From Cyanobium sp. Tous-M-B4 (GTDB taxonomy: Bacteria; Cyanobacteriota; Cyanobacteriia; PCC-6307; Cyanobiaceae), in the NCBI RefSeq assembly GCF_024345395.1, contig NZ_JAGQBA010000002.1, positions 496,001 to 560,000 of the forward strand: a DNA stretch of 64,000 bases. Direction: 5' to 3'. The position numbers were made by a program, and so were the translations under genes. How positions within the stretch are numbered: the stretch's first letter is position 1; every line of letters begins with the position of its first letter. The notes below the pieces were generated by a model. It ran no database searches. It was not told where the DNA came from and saw only the letters and a list, made by a program, of their open reading frames with translations. This document shows, piece by piece, positions 17,145 to 26,500 of this stretch.

Positions 17145-18893
17145 TTGGTACGCACCTTAGAGGCCAGAGAGCCGAACCGATCCTTCTGGCAGGCCCTAGC
17201 CCAGGCCCCAAGCCTGCTGATCAACGGGATCCAGGATGGCTGGCGCACCAGTAGGGAGCTGATCGAAGAGCTGGTTAACCACCGCTTTTTCCAGTCGCTT
17301 AGGGAGGTTGATTGGAGTCAGTATCAGCTTGGTCCCATTTTGATCGCCTCGGTGCTGATCAACCTGCTGGAACTGGCATCCCCCCTTTACATCAATATCG
17401 TTTACACCTCGGTTTTGCCGAGTGGCTCGATGTCGAGCCTGGTGGTGATGACCGTGGCCGTGGTGCTTTTGATGGTGCTGGGCGGCTGGCTCAAAACGGT
17501 CCGGCTTGGTTTCACCGGTAGTGACGGCGCCCGCTTAGAGCACCAGCGCCGCCTTGAGGGGCTGGCGCATTTCTCACAGATGCGCCTGAGCGATTACCTG
17601 AGCGTTTCGCCAGCTACCCACCTGGAGCGTCTCAACAGCATCAACCTGCTGCGCGATGAGAGTGCCCTGCAGTCGCTCACCACGGCGATCGACCTGGTGT
17701 TCTCGCTGCTGTTTGTGCTGGTGCTGTTCCTGATTGCAGGCAGCGTGGGCATCGTGGCCGTGATCGCCATTGTGATTTACCTGCTGCGGGCCCTGGCCTT
17801 CGCCCGCGACTACGAGGGGATCAGCAAGCAGCGCGACCGGCTGGAGCTGGAGCGGCTCAGCTACCAAACCAAGCTGATGGGCTCGATCGACCTGATCAAG
17901 TCGAATGGCCTCGGCCGTCAGTTTCTGGTGGGCAACGAGCAGCGCCAGGAGGAGCTGGCCTGGCAGCGCATGGTCAACAACAACTTCAGCGGCAAATATC
18001 AAGCCTTCGGTTCACTGATGAGCCAGCTCACCTTTGCGGGAATTGTTACCTGGGGTGCCCTGCTGGTGATCCAGGGAAGGCTGCTCGTGGGTGCCTTGGC
18101 CGCAGCCCTGCTGCTGGCCGGCAAGATTCTCAACCCTTGGCAGCAGGCCATGGGCCTGTGGAACAGCTACCGCCGCCTGGCCCATTCCCGCGATGAATAC
18201 GACGCTCTAATGGCGACGCCGGTAGAAGCGGAAGGCGGTGATAAAAAACTTGACCTGAGCGCCGATGGTGCCCTCAGCCTGGCGATCGATGGCCAGCCCC
18301 TGGCGGTGATTCCCAATGGTTCGGTGGCCCTGCTGCGCGATCAGCAATTTGGTGCCAGCGCCCGCCACCTATTTATGGCCCTGATCCAGATCGAGCCCGA
18401 TCCTCGTCTGCAGCTCAACGGCCTGCCGGTTGCCAGCTATCACCGCGATGCCCTGCGCGACGGCATCGCCTATGTGGATCCCTCGCGCCAGTTTTTTGAG
18501 GGCACCCTGCTGCAGAACATCACCAGCTATCAGCCGCGCCGCTACCAGCGCCGGGCCCTTTTCTGGTCATTCCTCACCGGCCTAGACGCCAAGGTGCGGG
18601 GTTTGCCCCAGGGTTACAACACGGCGATGGGCACTTCCGTGCCCTCGGGGCTGTCCCGCGATGCCCAGCAGTTGTTCCAGGTGGTCGCCGCCCTAGCCAG
18701 CTCCCCCCAGCTACTGCTGCTTGATCTGAGCGATTGCTCCTATGGCAAGGAATTCATCGAAGGCCTGCAACGCATTCTGGGCCGCACTAAGGGCCGCACG
18801 ACCGTGCTGATCAGTGGCGCCGGACGGGTGCTCGGCTCGGTTAGTGACCAGCAAATCGATATGCCGGCCCAGGGCCGGGAGGTGCTCGCATGA
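17145..18893 (+). CDS. ABC secretion half-transporter with dead NBD
   Basis: A 582-residue membrane protein with the layout of a type I secretion exporter half: a cytosolic N-terminus, a six-helix membrane domain (about residues 65-350), then a nucleotide-binding-like domain. The Walker A loop is lost: where GxxGxGKS is expected the sequence reads IPNGSVALLRDQQFGASA. The signature is PSGLSRD rather than LSGGQ and Walker B reads LLLLDLSD, with no catalytic Glu. This NBD is therefore unlikely to hydrolyse ATP. It probably pairs with the next gene, whose ATG overlaps this stop (ATGA). The apparent start is TTG at 17145. First gene of the secretion locus. Confidence 0.78.
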   Translation: MVRTLEAREPNRSFWQALAQAPSLLINGIQDGWRTSRELIEELVNHRFFQSLREVDWSQYQLGPILIASVLINLLELASPLYINIVYTSVLPSGSMSSLVVMTVAVVLLMVLGGWLKTVRLGFTGSDGARLEHQRRLEGLAHFSQMRLSDYLSVSPATHLERLNSINLLRDESALQSLTTAIDLVFSLLFVLVLFLIAGSVGIVAVIAIVIYLLRALAFARDYEGISKQRDRLELERLSYQTKLMGSIDLIKSNGLGRQFLVGNEQRQEELAWQRMVNNNFSGKYQAFGSLMSQLTFAGIVTWGALLVIQGRLLVGALAAALLLAGKILNPWQQAMGLWNSYRRLAHSRDEYDALMATPVEAEGGDKKLDLSADGALSLAIDGQPLAVIPNGSVALLRDQQFGASARHLFMALIQIEPDPRLQLNGLPVASYHRDALRDGIAYVDPSRQFFEGTLLQNITSYQPRRYQRRALFWSFLTGLDAKVRGLPQGYNTAMGTSVPSGLSRDAQQLFQVVAALASSPQLLLLDLSDCSYGKEFIEGLQRILGRTKGRTTVLISGAGRVLGSVSDQQIDMPAQGREVLA

Positions 18894-21022
18894 CTATTTC
18901 TGCTTCCCGCTCCATGTTGCTGCGCGATCTAACGCTCAGCGCGGAAGCGCCGATGGCCTTCTGCGTGCGGCTGCTGCTGCAGCAGATGCTCTGGACCGGC
19001 CGTCCCGATGAGCTGTTTGAGCTGATCGGCAGCGATCCCCGCCAGATGGACCTGGTGGATGCCCGCAACCTGCTGCTGAGGCTTGGCTACGGCAGCCGGA
19101 TTGAAGGGCTGGAGAGCTGGAACCAGCTCAATCCCCAGCTGTTGCCTGCCCTTTATGTGGGCCCCGACAACGTGCCCTACGTGCTGTCGCGCACCAGCAA
19201 GGGAGAGCTGGTGGCGGGCAATGTCAATGGCCGAGTTGATCTCTACAGCCTGCCGACTGGCGGCCGGCTGGTTTTCCTGCAGGACAAGGGCAGCACCGAA
19301 CGGGTGACCCTGCTGCAGCAAATCCTTTACCGCTTCACCAACCGGATCTCGGTGCTTTACGGCATCAGCTTTGTTCTGGCCCTGCTGGCCATGACCCTGC
19401 CCTTCTACATCCGGGCGATCTACAACGTTTCAATCCCGAGCACCAGCGTGCTCTCCACCTTCTGGATCTTCCTGGGGGTGGTGCTGCTGTTTGTGCTGGA
19501 TTGGATCCTGCGCCAGTGGCGCACCACCTTGCTCTCCCAACTTTCGGGCCGGCTTGATGCCCTGCTGGGGGTGAATCTGGTGGAGAAGCTATTTGGTCTC
19601 GACTACCGCCAGATCGAGACCCTGGGCCAGCACGGCCTCACCAACCGGCTGCGCAATCTCGACGGCCTACTGGCTTACTTGCAGGGTCCCCTGGCCCTGG
19701 CCTGCCTGGATTTCCCCTTCGTGGTGATCTACCTGGGCGCCATCGCCATGATTGCGGGGCCGCTGGTGTTTGTGCCGCTGGTGCTGATGGTGCTCAGCGG
19801 CCTGCTGGTGTGGCTGCTTTCGCGCTACTACACCGGTGCCTCCGAGCTCAACTTGGCCACGGGCATCGGCATCACCCAGGCCCAGCAGGAGCTGGTGAAT
19901 CGCTTCCTGGAAGTGAAGCTGGCCAATGTGGAGTGGGTGTGGCTGCAGCGTCTTAGGGGCCTGTCGGCCCAGAGCACCAGCAGTGGCCTCACGATCAACC
20001 GCCAGGTGGGCCGGCTGCAAGTGCTAGTTAGCACCACCTCCCAGCTCGCGAGCGTGCTCACCTTGGCTATCGGCGTCTGGATGGCCTATTCGAGTGATCA
20101 GGGCCCGGCGGCCATGGGCAACTTGATCGCCGCCATGTTCTTTGTGTTCAGAGTTTTTACGCCGTTTCAGCAGCTGATGAATGCTTTGCTGCGTTTCGAT
20201 TCGATGCGCAAGCAATATGGCCAGCTGGATCAATTCTTCAAGCTGCGTAGCAGCAATCGTTCTGCCGGTGCCTTGGTGAGTGCGCCGCGGATGCGCGGCT
20301 CGATCCTGCTGGATTCAGCTGCCTGCCGGCTGGGCGGCGAAGGGGCATTGGCGATCACCCGGGTGTCGCTTTCGGTGGCGCCGGGCGAACTGCTGGCAAT
20401 CACCGGCAATGCCGGCTGCGGCAAGAGCACGGTGCTGCGGGTTGTCGACCAGCTCTATCCGCTGGTGAGCGGCACCCTGCTGTTTGACGGCAAGGACTAC
20501 CGCCAGTTCAGCGCCGAGGCGATCCAGCGCAACATCGCCTACCTGATGCCCCAGAGCGAGCTGCTGCCCGGCACGATCTGGAGCAACCTCACGGCGATGA
20601 ATCCAGACGCCACCGTGACCGGGGTACGCCAGATCTGCGCCAGCCTGGGCCTGCTTGATTTCCTCGATGGTTTGCCGGATGGCTTCGATACGCCCCTCAC
20701 CGATGAGGTTGCCTATCAGCTGCCCAACGGGGTGCGCCGGTTGATGGCCCTGGCCCAGGCCCTGATCAAGGACACGCCGATCCTGTTGATCGACGACATC
20801 AGCCAGGGCTTGGCCCCGGATCAGTTCCAGGCGGTGCTGGGGGCCCTGCCGTCGCTGCGTCGCTGCACCTTCAGCGGCCAGGACCGCAGCATCATCCTGG
20901 CCACCGACAACAAGTTGCTGCTGGAGAAGGCTGATCGTCTCTGCATCCTTGATAAAGGCGTCACCTCGTTCCAGGGCACGGCTGAGGAGCTGCGAGCGCG
21001 TATGCAACAGACACCCGCCTGA
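18890..21022 (+). CDS. Type I secretion ABC transporter, ATP-binding half
   Basis: A 710-residue protein with an N-terminal domain of about 140 residues that resembles a peptidase-inactive C39-like domain (LLPALYVGPDNVPYVLSR, then RLVFLQ), a membrane domain (about 150-430) and an NBD. Walker A GNAGCGKST is intact and the Q-loop region reads LMPQSELLPGTIWSNL. The signature LPNGVRR departs from LSGGQ, Walker B ends LLIDDIS with Asp where Glu is expected, and the His switch position reads LATDN. It probably forms a heterodimer with the preceding ATP-dead half and exports a large protein with the HlyD adaptor that follows. C39-like domains in such exporters recognise unfolded substrate. Confidence 0.85.
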   Translation: MTISASRSMLLRDLTLSAEAPMAFCVRLLLQQMLWTGRPDELFELIGSDPRQMDLVDARNLLLRLGYGSRIEGLESWNQLNPQLLPALYVGPDNVPYVLSRTSKGELVAGNVNGRVDLYSLPTGGRLVFLQDKGSTERVTLLQQILYRFTNRISVLYGISFVLALLAMTLPFYIRAIYNVSIPSTSVLSTFWIFLGVVLLFVLDWILRQWRTTLLSQLSGRLDALLGVNLVEKLFGLDYRQIETLGQHGLTNRLRNLDGLLAYLQGPLALACLDFPFVVIYLGAIAMIAGPLVFVPLVLMVLSGLLVWLLSRYYTGASELNLATGIGITQAQQELVNRFLEVKLANVEWVWLQRLRGLSAQSTSSGLTINRQVGRLQVLVSTTSQLASVLTLAIGVWMAYSSDQGPAAMGNLIAAMFFVFRVFTPFQQLMNALLRFDSMRKQYGQLDQFFKLRSSNRSAGALVSAPRMRGSILLDSAACRLGGEGALAITRVSLSVAPGELLAITGNAGCGKSTVLRVVDQLYPLVSGTLLFDGKDYRQFSAEAIQRNIAYLMPQSELLPGTIWSNLTAMNPDATVTGVRQICASLGLLDFLDGLPDGFDTPLTDEVAYQLPNGVRRLMALAQALIKDTPILLIDDISQGLAPDQFQAVLGALPSLRRCTFSGQDRSIILATDNKLLLEKADRLCILDKGVTSFQGTAEELRARMQQTPA

Positions 21023-21059
21023 TTTCCCCCTTTTTTGATCCAACGCCCCCTTCATCGCC

Positions 21060-22466
21060 ATGACCTCCATACCCGCCAACGGCCCCAACTCCATTTCTGG
21101 CAGCGACCCTGCTGATTCCTCATCTCTGGCCCTGCCGCCCGGCGGCGGCATGCTGGCCCGGCTGCCCGGCATGGACAGCCCTGATGCGATCACCCTGGTA
21201 GGCCGCAGCCGGCTCAGCCAGGCCCTGGAGCTGGAGGAAAAACCCGACAACCGCTACCTGCGGCTCAGCCTCTATGTGCTCGGAGCGGCGGCCTTGATCT
21301 TCTTCCCCTGGGCGGCGCTTACCCCGATTACCCAGGTGGTGAATGCCTCCGGTGAGGTGATTCCCGAGGGCGAGGTGAATGTGATGCAGCACCTCGAGGG
21401 CGGCATTGTGTCGCGGGTGGATGTGAGCGAAGGCGAGGAGGTGCGTAAGGGTGAGGTGATGCTTGAGCTAAGTCCGAAATTGGTGGGAAGCGAGTATGAG
21501 GCCACTGAGCAGCAGCTCAAGAACCTCCTGCTGCAGCAGCAGCAGCTGCAGGCTGCGATCCGCGGCGAGCGGGTGCTGCCTATCACAGATGGCATCAAGG
21601 AAGGCAACAAGGTGAGCAAGGCTCAGATAAATCTGCTCAACAGCCGCCTGGACAACTCCGTTGACCAGATCAAGGCCTCTAAGGAAATAGTGGCTGAGAA
21701 ACGCGCCGAGGTGACGGGCCTTAACAATCAGATTGCGCTCTACTTGAAGCAGCGGGCGATGTGGGCGAGCCTGGTGGATTCTGGTGCCGCTTCGCGCCTC
21801 AACCTGCTCGACATCGATACCAAGCTTGCCGAGATGCGTGGTGCTCGTAATGAGTCGCTGAAGGCGCTGAGCCAGGCGGAAGCGAATTTCAGCGGTGTTA
21901 AGTCGGGCCTGGTGTTTGAGCAGAACTCCCAGATTGCCCAACTGGTGAATGAGGAGGCAGTGGTGGCCGAGAATATAAAGAAAGTGCGCAACCAGCTGGA
22001 GCGCACCAAGATCGTTTCACCAGTGGATGGTGTGGTGAGCGACCTACGCTTTAAGGCCCCTGGTGCGGTTGTCGGTCCTGGTGCAGTTGTGCTTTCTGTG
22101 GTGCCAAACACGACGCAGAGGTATGTAGAGGTCCGAGTGCCCTCGGCTGATATCGGCTTTGTGAAGCCCGGCCAGAAGGTGGACGTGAAACTCCAGCCCT
22201 TTGATTCCACCATCTATGGCTCGGTGCCGGGCAAGGTGATCAGCATCGGCGGTAATTCGGTGCAAGACCCCGACGACCGCAAGTATTACTACAAGGCCCG
22301 CATCCAACTGGATCGTCAGTTTGTAGATGTGGCCAATCGCAAGTACCCAATCGCCGTCGGCATGCCCCTAGTGGCCGACATCAAGGGCCCCCAGCGCAGC
22401 GTGCTGCGCTACATCTTCCAGCCTTTCACCCGCACCCTGGATTCGGCCTTGCGCGAGTCGCGCTGA
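21060..22466 (+). CDS. HlyD-family periplasmic adaptor (type I secretion)
   Basis: A 468-residue membrane fusion protein. It has a 70-residue cytosolic tail, one membrane helix (LGAAALIFFPWAALTPITQV), then a lipoyl half-motif (GEVNVMQHLEGGIVSRVDVSEGEEV), a long coiled-coil hairpin (about residues 140-300), the second lipoyl half (RTKIVSPVDGVVSDL) and a beta-barrel end (VKPGQKVDVKLQPFD). EGGIV and KIVSPVDG are hallmark HlyD/PrsE motifs. It links the inner-membrane ABC pair to an outer-membrane TolC-type channel, which is not encoded here. It follows the ABC gene by 37 bases. Confidence 0.92.
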   Translation: MTSIPANGPNSISGSDPADSSSLALPPGGGMLARLPGMDSPDAITLVGRSRLSQALELEEKPDNRYLRLSLYVLGAAALIFFPWAALTPITQVVNASGEVIPEGEVNVMQHLEGGIVSRVDVSEGEEVRKGEVMLELSPKLVGSEYEATEQQLKNLLLQQQQLQAAIRGERVLPITDGIKEGNKVSKAQINLLNSRLDNSVDQIKASKEIVAEKRAEVTGLNNQIALYLKQRAMWASLVDSGAASRLNLLDIDTKLAEMRGARNESLKALSQAEANFSGVKSGLVFEQNSQIAQLVNEEAVVAENIKKVRNQLERTKIVSPVDGVVSDLRFKAPGAVVGPGAVVLSVVPNTTQRYVEVRVPSADIGFVKPGQKVDVKLQPFDSTIYGSVPGKVISIGGNSVQDPDDRKYYYKARIQLDRQFVDVANRKYPIAVGMPLVADIKGPQRSVLRYIFQPFTRTLDSALRESR

Positions 22467-22471
22467 GGCCA

Positions 22472-23308
22472 TTAAGGGTTGGGCTGGTGTGAATACACCG
22501 GGCCCAGGCGATTCGCCTGGGCTTCGCTGATGCGCCGTTCACCCTTGCTGCGCAGGGTTTGAGGGTCCCAATAGCGCTCTACTGTTTTGCCCCAGTGCAC
22601 CAGGCTTGGCTCGCCATCGGCTTGTTTGTAGAGGTGATAAACGGGCAGCACGGCGGGGTGATAAATCGACCAGCCCCTGGCCATTAAGCGTTGGGCGTAT
22701 ACCAACTCTTCGCCATTGAAATAAAGGTGGGGGTCATAGGGCACCTCGTCGTAGATGCTGCTGGCGGCAAATAAACAACCAGCGGCGAGCCTTTGGCCGG
22801 GGATGGGTTTGCCTGTGGGATTGGCAACCAGCGAAGCCCGGTTGCGCATCGGGTAATCAGGATGCTGTTCAAGCTTGATCACCTTGCCTGCTGGCATGGG
22901 GGTGTTGCCAGCTTCTGGAGTCCAAGGCATGGGCGAGGCCGTTAAAAGAGCACGAGGATCGCCAAGTGCTTGCAACTGATCAATCATGATTTGATCCCAC
23001 TCGGGATCAAAGCGCATGTGGGAATCAATCTGCAGCACATGCGCTTCCCCATCCATCATCCCGGGGATGATCGAGCGGGCGAAGCACACCCCCCGGGCAT
23101 CGCGCGCCTGCATCCAGAGGTAGCGAATTTGCTCCTTCCAGGCGGGTAGTGCGTCATAGCGATCCTCCACGCATTGGTCGACCACCCCGAAGCGCAACTG
23201 CTCGGGATTGGCCGCCTTGGCGTAGGCGTCATGGAGAGTGGGCAGCAGCTCCGGGTCGTTGTAGGAGGCCACGGAGACAAACAGTGTCGGTGCCGTTGAT
23301 GCGGCCAT
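22472..23308 (-). CDS. GT60-like N-acetylglucosaminyltransferase
   Basis: A 278-residue GT-A fold glycosyltransferase matching the GlcNAc family (Pfam PF11397), whose eukaryotic founder adds GlcNAc to hydroxyproline of Skp1. Motifs are LFVSVASYNDPELLPTLHDA at the N-terminus, FGVVDQC, ARGVCFARS, and the DxD-type metal site VLQIDSHMRF. Later FAASSIYDEVPYDPHLYFNGEELVYA fits the acceptor-side region. No membrane segment or signal peptide is seen, so it should act in the cytosol. It lies between the exporter genes and the exoprotein, on the opposite strand, and ends five bases from the adaptor stop. I infer glycosylation of a cell-surface product, possibly the Thr/Pro-rich exoprotein. Confidence 0.8.
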   Translation of the reverse strand: MAASTAPTLFVSVASYNDPELLPTLHDAYAKAANPEQLRFGVVDQCVEDRYDALPAWKEQIRYLWMQARDARGVCFARSIIPGMMDGEAHVLQIDSHMRFDPEWDQIMIDQLQALGDPRALLTASPMPWTPEAGNTPMPAGKVIKLEQHPDYPMRNRASLVANPTGKPIPGQRLAAGCLFAASSIYDEVPYDPHLYFNGEELVYAQRLMARGWSIYHPAVLPVYHLYKQADGEPSLVHWGKTVERYWDPQTLRSKGERRISEAQANRLGPVYSHQPNP

Positions 23309-23512
23309 GGCGCCAGCGATGGGCTTGTTGGCTCAGGCTAGGGAGCTTGCGCGCGGCGGCTGGAGGGCTGATTTCTCACCCACCTCTCAGAAACCCCAGT
23401 TCCCTTGCCCTGTAGGCATTCTGAGGTTTTGCGTGGCCCTAGAGCTGCTCCAGGATGGCCTACTGGGTGACAACAGCGTGTTTTCCCATTGGTGAAGCCG
23501 GATGAGCTGCAT

Positions 23513-26500
23513 ATGGTAAATCCAGAGATTGCTGCAAGATCCATGGCGGACGACTTAAACACGATGCTCACCGACTCGGCCCAGCAGTCCGAGGACGAGA
23601 ATCGCCTGACGGGCAACGTTCAGGATGCGTCGGTCGTAGACCCCGCTGGCAGCGTCGACAACCCCGACGGCAACACCCCCACCGGTTTCGGGCAAGACAA
23701 CACGATTACGGAGCAGGCCCCTGAGAGCCAGCCCCCGGCCAACAACGTCACCCAGGACATTCCGGGCCCCACCAGCCCAGAGGGCGGCCTTGGCGGCGGT
23801 GGCATTGCTGGTGCCACCACGGTGAATGAGGCCCCGCAGGAGCCCACCGTTGCGCAGACCGGTGTTGCGCAGCTGGATCCGACGCTGGCTGAAGCACCTG
23901 TGGCTTTGGCTGGGGAAGCACCGACTGAGCCTCCTACTGAGGCACCAACTGAAGCGCCGACTGAGCCTCCTACCGAGGCACCAACTGAGCCTCCTACCGA
24001 GGCACCAACTGAGGCACCAACTGAGCCTCCTACCGAGGCACCAACTGAGCCTCCTACCGAGGCACCAACTGAGCCTCCTGTTGAGCCCAATCCAAGTCTC
24101 TCCGTAGATAAATCTGTCAACGGTGTATTCGCTGTTGACCCTGTCACCGGTGCGCTGACCGCTCTTCCGCAATCTAATGTCACCGCCGCTGGCCAAGTCG
24201 TTGGTTATCTGATTACGGTTGTAAATACTGGCGATCAGGATCTAACTGGTGTTGTTGTCAGTGACCCTCTGGCCAATTTTGGGCCAATCACTTTAATTGG
24301 CGGCGATCTGGATGGGGATAGCGTTCTTGATGTTGGAGAGACTTGGACTTATCAGGCTTATCATCAGTTTAGCCAGGAAGAGATTGATGCTGGAGGTAAC
24401 TTTGACTCGGACTTGAATGGTTTCTTCGATCAGTTTATTAATACTGCAACGGTTGATACTGACCAGACAGTCCCCCAGTCGGATACAGCGGATGTTCCGT
24501 TGACGCAGGTCAATGATGTTGCCATTGCGAAGACAGTGCTGTCTGTAGCCGATTCAGAAGGCAACATTCTTGAGGGTGGAATCACATCGGCAGGTGATGT
24601 CGTCACCTATCAGATTGTCGTTACTAATGAAGGTAATACTAGTCTTGGGAATGTGACGGTCACAGATCAGCTCCTGGGCTCTGTGGCACTGACCGGCGCA
24701 ATCGAAAGCGGCGCACAGAATGGGATTCTCGATCCGGGTGAAACCTGGACCTATACGGCTACCTACACGGTGACGCAGGATGATATCGATTCGAATGCAA
24801 CAGAGGAGCCGAACGATATTGCTGCAGGCTTCCTGGATAACGAGGCTAGCGTTTCAGCGACTGATCCCCAGGGTAACGAGCTGACAGATGAAACTACAGC
24901 GGATGTTCCGTTGACGCAGGTCAATGATGTTGCCATTGCGAAGACAGTGCTGTCTGTAGCCGATTCAGAAGGCAACATTCTTGAGGGTGGAATCACATCG
25001 GCAGGTGATGTCGTCACCTATCAGATTGTCGTTACTAATGAAGGTAATACTAGTCTTGGGAATGTGACGGTCACAGATCAGCTCCTGGGCTCTGTGGCAC
25101 TGACCGGCGCAATCGAAAGCGGCGCACAGAATGGGATTCTCGATCCGGGTGAAACCTGGACCTATACGGCTACCTACACGGTGACGCAGGATGATATCGA
25201 TTCGAATGCAACAGAGGAGCCGAACGATATTGCTGCAGGCTTCCTGGATAACGAGGCTAGCGTTTCAGCGACTGATCCCCAGGGTAACGAGCTGACAGAT
25301 GAAGCTACAGCGGAAGTGGTAATCGTGCCCTTACTGACAGCTGTACTTGATGATGAGGGTCTCACTCCTCCCGGTATCGCTGAAGGACCTGGAGATCTCA
25401 GTGCATCAACAACGCCAGCGACCCAGACCGATGAAGCTCTCTTCTACTTCAATCCGTTTGGAACCGGTGTAGACATATCTGATTTTGTGCTAACTTCTTT
25501 ATCTATTGGTCAGTATCAGAATATCCAAGGACTGCTTGTTGGAAGTCAATACCAAATACTTGATCAGGATGGCAATCTTCTGCTTTCGATTCTTGAGAGC
25601 GACGATCCTGCTTTCGCCTATATGGTTCGACTCGAGTCGCCAATTCTCCATTCTACGCATCCAGATCCCGGTGCCAATGCAGATGGAGTTCTGACTGGTA
25701 GCGAGCTTTTGTATCTTTCTGATGAGCAGCTTGCGTCGACATTTATTCTGCTGGATTACACCGATTCTGCCGGTGTAATTCGGGAGCTCAAGGTTGTCGT
25801 AAATGATGATAGCCCTGAGGTTATTGCTGATGATGTTTATGGAGATGTGGCTGTTGATTCGGTCACTATTCTTGAAGGCGACTGGCAGCCTGCCATCGGG
25901 GCTGATCAAGCTGGGAGTTTGCAGGACTTCCTTTCTGATGTCAACATTCTTTCAATCCGTGTTGGCGATGACAGCATCTCGGCTGCCAGTGTATTAGTTG
26001 CTCCCGAGAATCTTGTAAGGGTTGACAACGCTGATGGCACAGTCTCCTTCTTTGGTCAGTTTTCTTATGACGCTGACCCCGGGCCGGCAACCCTAGAGCA
26101 ACAGGTTGACTATACAATTACATTTTCTGACGATGAGAGCGGACAGTACTCCTACGAGGTAGAAATCGGCTCTACAACTTCAATCTTGATTAGCGACACT
26201 GAATTTGGTACTGCTACTGTTGCCGCGGGAAGTCGGACTGGAGTATATAGATTCACAGCGTTGGATGCTTTGACAGGGGATTCTGCTGAGGGGGAGATCA
26301 CTTCCTTGACAGTGCTTAATTCGACCCCGGTCACGTTCTGGACGCCCTACGGTAATTATACGGTGCCTTATAATACCGCGAGTCTTCTGATCAATAATTC
26401 AACGCAGGGTATTGGTGTACAGGATCAAAATATTGAATCAAATCTAAGTTCCGGTTCCAAGCAGCCTCAGGATGTTGAGGGAGTGCGATTTAATCCTGAT

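Noticed and set aside
23920-24078. CRISPR-like array
   Set aside because: The 12-base units are contiguous, in frame and encode a Thr/Pro/Glu linker; there are no spacers.
23555-24196. Long minus-strand frames over the exoprotein gene
   Set aside because: They mirror the repeat tract (Ser/Val/Gly or Arg/Leu-rich) and lack protein features; by-products of repetitive DNA.
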